A stretch of 64,000 nt of DNA. Origin: Neostapfia colusana (lineage: Eukaryota > Streptophyta > Magnoliopsida > Poales > Poaceae). The translations under genes were made by a program, and so were the position numbers. A model generated the notes under the pieces. The model had not been told where the DNA came from, made no database searches, and saw only the letters and a program-made list of their open reading frames with translations. The DNA lies in the NCBI GenBank assembly GCA_030760725.1, contig JASWHV010000002.1, forward strand, positions 60,815,900 to 60,879,899, in the 5' to 3' direction. This document shows, one piece after another, positions 59,739 through 64,000 of the stretch; the stretch's first letter is position 1, and each line of letters opens with the position of its first letter.

Positions 59739-61571
59739 TTGCGCGACGAGTTTCTGCCGATGAAGATGATGAAGCTCCCTTCAGCGGCAAGCTCTCCCCG
59801 CCCACGTTCACGACGAACGGTGACCTGCGGGAACTACGTCTCGACACACTCAGGACAAAGTGTGTCGGCGCAAGCTGGAAGCCAGCAGCCGACTCCGGCA
59901 GCACAGGCTCCAGCAAGCGTGAGATCCTCTGCAGCGCTGAGCGTCTCCCACGGAGGCGCGCTAGCTGTGGCAAGAGCGCTACTGTGCAATCCACCTGCTG
60001 GGGATACTCCTCAGTCAGTGACCCAGCAGTGGATTTGCGACGTAGACCGTCTTGTTGTCACCGCCGCCAACCCTCGACTTCGGCGGGGACGACGCCCCAG
60101 TCAACTGGCTGTGTCGCTGACGCGCACGCCAACGGTTGACGGGCAAACGGCAGATTCCTGCTCCACCAGGCTCCCATCGGCGGACCTGAGGTGGGAGCTG
60201 GAACGATGCCACTTGGGCAAAGATGCCCGAGTGGCCATCGAGCGACGACGAGAAAGGCGTCGCAACCAGGAGGCCGGCGACAGCATGTCAACCGCCTCGA
60301 CCCAGCCTGAGGCGCAGACGTTCGCCACCCGATCTCTGCCCTAGTCATACGCCACGCAGCATATGCCCCAGCCATATGCCCTGCAAATGGTGCCCCCGGT
60401 CTATGGCGCAACCCTGCCCATACCGGGGTACACAGCGCCAGCAGCGAACCAAGTGTTCGCGGCACCAACGCCTGCAGCAACCGGAGCAGGATGTGCGGCC
60501 CTGGCGCCACACCTTCGCTTCGCGAAGTGGCCACGCAAGTTCCGGCCGCACCTGCCCAAGAAGTACGATGGCAGCGTCAACCCGGCGGAGTTCCTCCAGA
60601 TCTACTCCACCGCCATCATTGTTGCAGGAGGGGACCAGGCCGTCATGACCAACTACTTCCCCGTCGCCTTGACCGGCCCAGCCCGGTCTTGGCTCATGAA
60701 TCTCCCCCAGGGTTCCATAACCTCCTGGGGAGAGCTCTGCTGGCAGTTCACTGCTAACTTCGGCAGCTCTTACACCCGCCCTGGCACGGAGCTCGACCTC
60801 CACGCCATCCAACAGCATCCTGGAGAGACGCTGCGCTCCTTCATCCAGCGGTTCTCCCAGGTGCGGAACACCATCCCGCATATCCAAAATGCTTCTGTGG
60901 TGGTGGCATTCCGGCAGGGTGTACAGGATATGAAGATGCTCGAGAAGCTCGTGACCAGAGACGTGCGCGACGTCTCAGAGCTCTTCAGCCTGGCGGACAA
61001 GTGCGCCAGGGCAGCAGAAGGGCGGAACTGGCACTCACAGCTAGCCTCCGAGTCAGGAGGACAGCCCGGATCTGGCGCTGCTTCCCATGGAAGCGGCAAA
61101 AAGATCAAGAACCGGGGCGGTGGCAAGATGAAACCACCGACCGCAGCTCCCGTTGCTGCAGCAGCAGCACCCAGCGGAGCTCGGGGGCCACGCCCCGACA
61201 AGAGGCAGTGACAGTCACCAGCTACAGATGGTGACCAAGGTGAGCCATGCCCCGTGCACGACACCAGCAGCCATACTGCTGCTGAGTGCCGGGAGATTCA
61301 GAAGCTCGCGGAGCGCTTCCGTAAGGGGAAGCAACCGCGTGCTGACGCCCCTCCCTTCCGTCAAAAGGAGGGCAAGCAGAAGGTCGATACCCAAGACAAT
61401 GTCGACCGCCAAGTGGAGTTCCAGGAGCCTCAGCGCGTCGTGAAGGCGTTGCGAAACATGAGGACCCCAGCTCCAGCGAAGACGATTGCCGGAAGATGCT
61501 CTACATCATCTACGGCTGGTCCGCTGACCCCTCGTCCCGAATCGCGGTTAAGACTCTGCGCCGAGCGGTAG
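59739..61571 (+). pseudogene. gag: gag of element C2, one frame with two stops
   Basis: One frame runs through the whole region. The first part (to TAG at 60342-60344) is Arg/Ser/Ala-rich and not recognisable. The middle (60363-61211, 282 codons) has the capsid domain: FRPHLPKKYDGSVNPAEFL, WLMNLPQGSITSWGEL, FGSSYTRPG, then an Ala/Gly/Pro-rich basic end. After TGA at 61209-61211 the same frame gives CPVHDTSSHTAAECREIQKLAERF, a Cys/His motif that follows gag in Tat elements. It shifts frame to protease near 61490. It would form the particle shell. Confidence 0.85.
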
Positions 61572-62295
61572 CGTCGGTGGCTCCTCTCCCAAGTGCCGCG
61601 CCGCACCTCAAGTGTATGGGAACCCCCATCAGCTTCGATGCCACCGACTGCCCCAGGAACATGGCTGGGGCCGGCCAACTACCGCTCTTGGTAGCACCCA
61701 CCATCGCCAACGTGAGGATGTACCACGTTCTGGTAGATGGTGGGGCTGGGCTAAACCTCATCAGCCGCGCAGCTTTCCAGAAGCTGCAGATCCCGATGGC
61801 CAAGCTCACCCCATCGAGCCTGTTCTCAAGGGTAGGGCCGGGACAAGTCGTTCCCTACGGCAACATCAGCCTTCCGGTGACTTTTGGGGCACCGGACAGC
61901 TATCGAACAGAGTACATTCTGTTCGATGTAGCGGAGATCGACCTCCCCTTCAACGCCATAATCGGCAGGACAGCCCTGTATCGATTCATGGCAGTAGCCC
62001 ACTACGGCTACCATGTCTTGAAGATGCCTACACCAACAGGCGTCCTCAAGATTCGTGGAGACCGCACTGCTGCAGTGTCAGCCTTGGAGAAGCTCCAGGC
62101 ACTTGCAACAGCTCGATCACCAGCCCTGGCGGTGCAGAACCGGACCGGCTCCACCCGAGTGCACGCCACCGTGCCTCTACCGCAGCACCCCGCGTGCAAC
62201 CCCTCTACGAGGGCGACGTCCCCCTGAAGGTCGTCCAAGTTGGCGCCGAAGCTGCCCAGACCACCCGGGGAGCCGGGGGCCTAGACAGCAAATAG
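61496..62295 (+). pseudogene. pro: Protease of element C2 and linker to RT
   Basis: The open frame 61496-62227 has a retroviral-type aspartic protease with the catalytic motif DGGAGLNLI at residue 81 (near 61736-61762) and FNAIIGRTALYRFMAV. Tat elements usually have DGGS. The frame is lost near 62180; the linker (VQPLYEGDVPLKVVQVG) continues in the next frame to a TAG at 62293-62295, in phase with the reverse transcriptase that follows. Confidence 0.85.
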
Positions 62296-62301
62296 GAAGG
62301 C

Positions 62302-63753
62302 GTGCTCATCACCTTCCTCCGGCACAACGTCGACGTGTTTGCATGGCAGCCGTCGCAGATGCAGGGGATCCCTAGGGAGGTGATTGAGCACCACCTGAAG
62401 ATCTTCCCTGACGCCCGGCCATTCCAACAGAAGCCTCGCAAGCAGTCCATCGAGCGGCAGAACTTCATCCGAGAGGAAATCAAGAAGCTGCTGGATGCTG
62501 GCTTCATAAGGGAAGTCCACCACCCCCGGTGGTTGGCGAACCCCATCATCGTCCCGAAGGCCAGCGGGAAGCTCCGGATGTGCATCGACTACACCAGTCT
62601 CAATAAGGCATGTCCCAAAGATTCATTCCCTCTTCCTAGAATAGATCAAATAGTAGACTCGACATCAGGCTGTGATATGCTATGCTTCCTAGACGCCTAC
62701 TCGGGTTTACATCAGATCCCTATGTCTAGAGAAGATGAAGAGCACACATCCTTCATCACAGTAGACGGCCTGTATTGTTATGTCTCTATGCCTTATGGCT
62801 TAAAGAATGCTCTTCCTACCTTTGTACGTGCAATGCACAAAACCATTGGAGAGCTAATAAGAGACTTAGTCGAGGTGTATGTCGATGACATCATTGTCAA
62901 AGTTAGGCAGAGTTCATCCTTGCTAGATAATCTGGCCCTAGTCTTTGACAAACTGCGCTCCACACGCACCAAGCTGAACCCCGACAAGTGTGTGTTCGGC
63001 GTATCCTCTGGGAAGCTCCTAGGATTCCTGGTCTCACACCGAGGAATTGAGGCCAACCCAGAGAAGATCAAGGCCATCGACCTGATGCGGCCCCCCGCCC
63101 GCATCAAAGAGGTCCAGAAACTCACGGGATGCCTAGTCGCGCTGAGTCGGTTCATACCGAGGCTAGCAGAGCGAGCGCTCCCCTTCTTTAAGCTCCTGCG
63201 CAAATCCGGTCCATTTGCTTGGACCGACAAAGCAGAAGAAGCTTTCCAGGAGTTGAAGCAACTCCTGACGACCCTACCCATCATGGTAGCCCCCGAGCCC
63301 GAAGAGCATTTGTTGCTCTACATTGCGGCAACAACTGAAGTGGTGAGCATGGTCCTCGTCGCAGAGCGGCCAGACCTCTCGTCACCACAGCCTGCTCCCA
63401 TAGCAGAAGACAAGCACCAGGAGACCCCGGAGGTCCAAGACGACCTCCCGGACCTCCAAGACAACCTCCCGGAGGTCCAACAGGACCTCCCGGAGCTCCA
63501 AGACAACCTTCCGGAGGTCGAACGGGACCTCCCGGAGCTCCAAGACAACCTCCCGGAGGCCCAACGGGACCTCCCGGAGCTCCGGGGTAACCCTACGGAG
63601 ACCAAAAATAACCTCCTAGGAGGACAAGACATCCTCCCGAGGGTCCAGGATGACCTCCTGGAAAACCAGCGGGATCTCCCGAAGGTCCAAGACGGCCTAG
63701 GAGCCTTCGAGTCCGGAGGCTCCCACGGACCCACCTACCTCCAGTTGGCCTGA
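62302..63753 (+). CDS. pol: Reverse transcriptase and start of RNase H of element C2
   Basis: 483 open codons. Reverse transcriptase: IIVPKASGKLRMCIDYTSLN (82-101), DSFPLPRID, FLDAYSGLHQI (129-139), MPYGLKNALPTF, and the catalytic YVDD at 193-196. Connection and start of RNase H: HLLLYIAATTEVVSMVLVAER (336-356). Then an unusual repeat (about 373-465) of 13 heptads of the form LPE-x-Q-x-D/N interrupts RNase H, and the frame ends with a TGA at 63751. The expected continuation (VQSPVYYISEVLHDAKARYLEAHK...) is in another frame from about 63758 to the window end. So the reverse transcriptase is intact, but RNase H is broken at or after the repeat. A TAG just before it (62293) separates it from the protease. 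Confidence 0.9.
   Translation: MLITFLRHNVDVFAWQPSQMQGIPREVIEHHLKIFPDARPFQQKPRKQSIERQNFIREEIKKLLDAGFIREVHHPRWLANPIIVPKASGKLRMCIDYTSLNKACPKDSFPLPRIDQIVDSTSGCDMLCFLDAYSGLHQIPMSREDEEHTSFITVDGLYCYVSMPYGLKNALPTFVRAMHKTIGELIRDLVEVYVDDIIVKVRQSSSLLDNLALVFDKLRSTRTKLNPDKCVFGVSSGKLLGFLVSHRGIEANPEKIKAIDLMRPPARIKEVQKLTGCLVALSRFIPRLAERALPFFKLLRKSGPFAWTDKAEEAFQELKQLLTTLPIMVAPEPEEHLLLYIAATTEVVSMVLVAERPDLSSPQPAPIAEDKHQETPEVQDDLPDLQDNLPEVQQDLPELQDNLPEVERDLPELQDNLPEAQRDLPELRGNPTETKNNLLGGQDILPRVQDDLLENQRDLPKVQDGLGAFESGGSHGPTYLQLA
63418..63696 (+). repeat. 21-bp tandem repeats (13 heptads) inside the RNase H of C2
   Basis: Units of the type GACCTCCCGGAGCTCCAA repeat 13 times in frame and encode heptads such as LPELQDN, LPEVQQD, LPEVERD. 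The first eight are well conserved, the last five are diverged (for example LLGGQDI). They sit in a loop between two RNase H strands, where related elements have a short linker. Confidence 0.9.
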
Positions 63754-63757
63754 GCCC

Positions 63758-64000
63758 ATGGATGAGGACATCTCGGGCCCAGGAGGGAGGGTCCGGACCG
63801 TCCAGAGTCCTGTCTACTACATCAGCGAAGTCCTCCACGACGCCAAGGCAAGGTACCTGGAGGCCCACAAGCTGTTGCATGCAGTGCTCGTGGCATCCAG
63901 GAAGCTCCGCCACTACTTTCAAGCCCACCGGATTTCGGTGGTCACCTCCTACCCGCTGAAGGCGATCCTTCACAGCCCACACACGACCGGCAATGTCGCT
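63758..64000 (+). pseudogene. pol: RNase H continuation of element C2, other frame, cut by the window end
   Basis: In a frame different from that of the reverse transcriptase: VRTVQSPVYYISEVLHDAK, HKLLHAVLVASRKLRHYF, AHRISVVTSYPLKAIL. This is the rest of the RNase H of Tat-type pol. The frame change lies between the heptad repeat and 63758. Integrase is expected beyond the window. Confidence 0.8.

Larger units (their letters stand above)
58667..64000 (+). mobile_element. Element C2: Tat-lineage Ty3/gypsy element, right part outside the window
   Basis: 5' LTR 58667-59709, primer site from 59712, gag from about 59739, protease from about 61496, reverse transcriptase and RNase H from 62302, running off the end. 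The 5 bp before it are ACTGC; the matching duplication is outside. Reverse transcriptase (VYVDDIIVK, GLKNALPTF) and the gag/protease style (PGSITSWGEL; DGGAGLNLI) are typical of the Tat lineage (Retand/RIRE2-like), without a chromodomain. Same LTR family as C1. Confidence 0.92.

Overview
The window is nuclear DNA from a grass (Poaceae), almost certainly a heterochromatic, gene-poor block of nested transposable elements. The evidence is the set of element families: Ty3/gypsy chromoviruses with 3-4 kb LTRs and tRNA-iMet primer sites, a Reina-type chromovirus, Tat-lineage elements whose LTRs start TGTCGGTACCC and which carry an antisense extra ORF, hAT elements, a Tourist-like MITE and an Au-type SINE remnant. 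No tRNA, rRNA or complete host gene was seen. The species cannot be named from the sequence. The only convincing host sequence is one exon of a thioredoxin-like/Dim1-like gene (57868-58002, minus). Element names A to H below are labels used only here.

Layout. 1-25395: a minus-strand chromovirus B1. Its decayed gag-pol lies at 47-3790 and its primer site at 5293-5310. Its roughly 4 kb 5' LTR is split by two later plus-strand insertions of family A: a solo LTR (6199-9633) and a full element (12745-25265, perfect 5-bp target duplication TGAGG). 25396-27079: copia-like LTR pieces (E) and unassigned DNA. 27080-33611: a non-autonomous hAT element (G) holding a decayed Reina-type element D (27155-32882), whose reverse transcriptase is itself split by another hAT element H (29365-29892). 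33612-35600: unassigned DNA with an in-frame 63-bp tandem duplication, a Tourist-like MITE, and a SINE remnant split by hAT element F1. About 35600-39460: a plus-strand copy of the B LTR (B2), truncated. 39461-56397: the 3' part of a plus-strand Tat element C1, with an antisense extra ORF and a 3' LTR; the ORF is split by a second full-length A element on the minus strand (40927-53488, target duplication CCGGC). 56398-57656: a hAT element F2 with a BED-finger ORF. 57868-58002: the Dim1-like exon. 58667 to the end: the 5' LTR, gag, protease and reverse transcriptase of a second Tat element C2, running off the window.

How it works together. This is a record of successive insertions. B and the copia, SINE and hAT pieces form the older substrate, family A inserted into B1 and into C1, and C2 sits upstream of the host exon. 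Nearly every coding region is broken by nonsense codons or frameshifts. The largest intact coding units are the A element's orf0 (16446-17225) and the reverse transcriptase of C2. The features most worth following are the conserved orf0 with splice-site-like sequences just before the orf0 and gag start codons in both A copies; a 55-bp-period array of CACGTG boxes in the C LTRs; a 13-unit heptad repeat inserted into the RNase H of C2; the intron-containing antisense ORF of C1; and a 12-bp hairpin kept in all five A LTRs.
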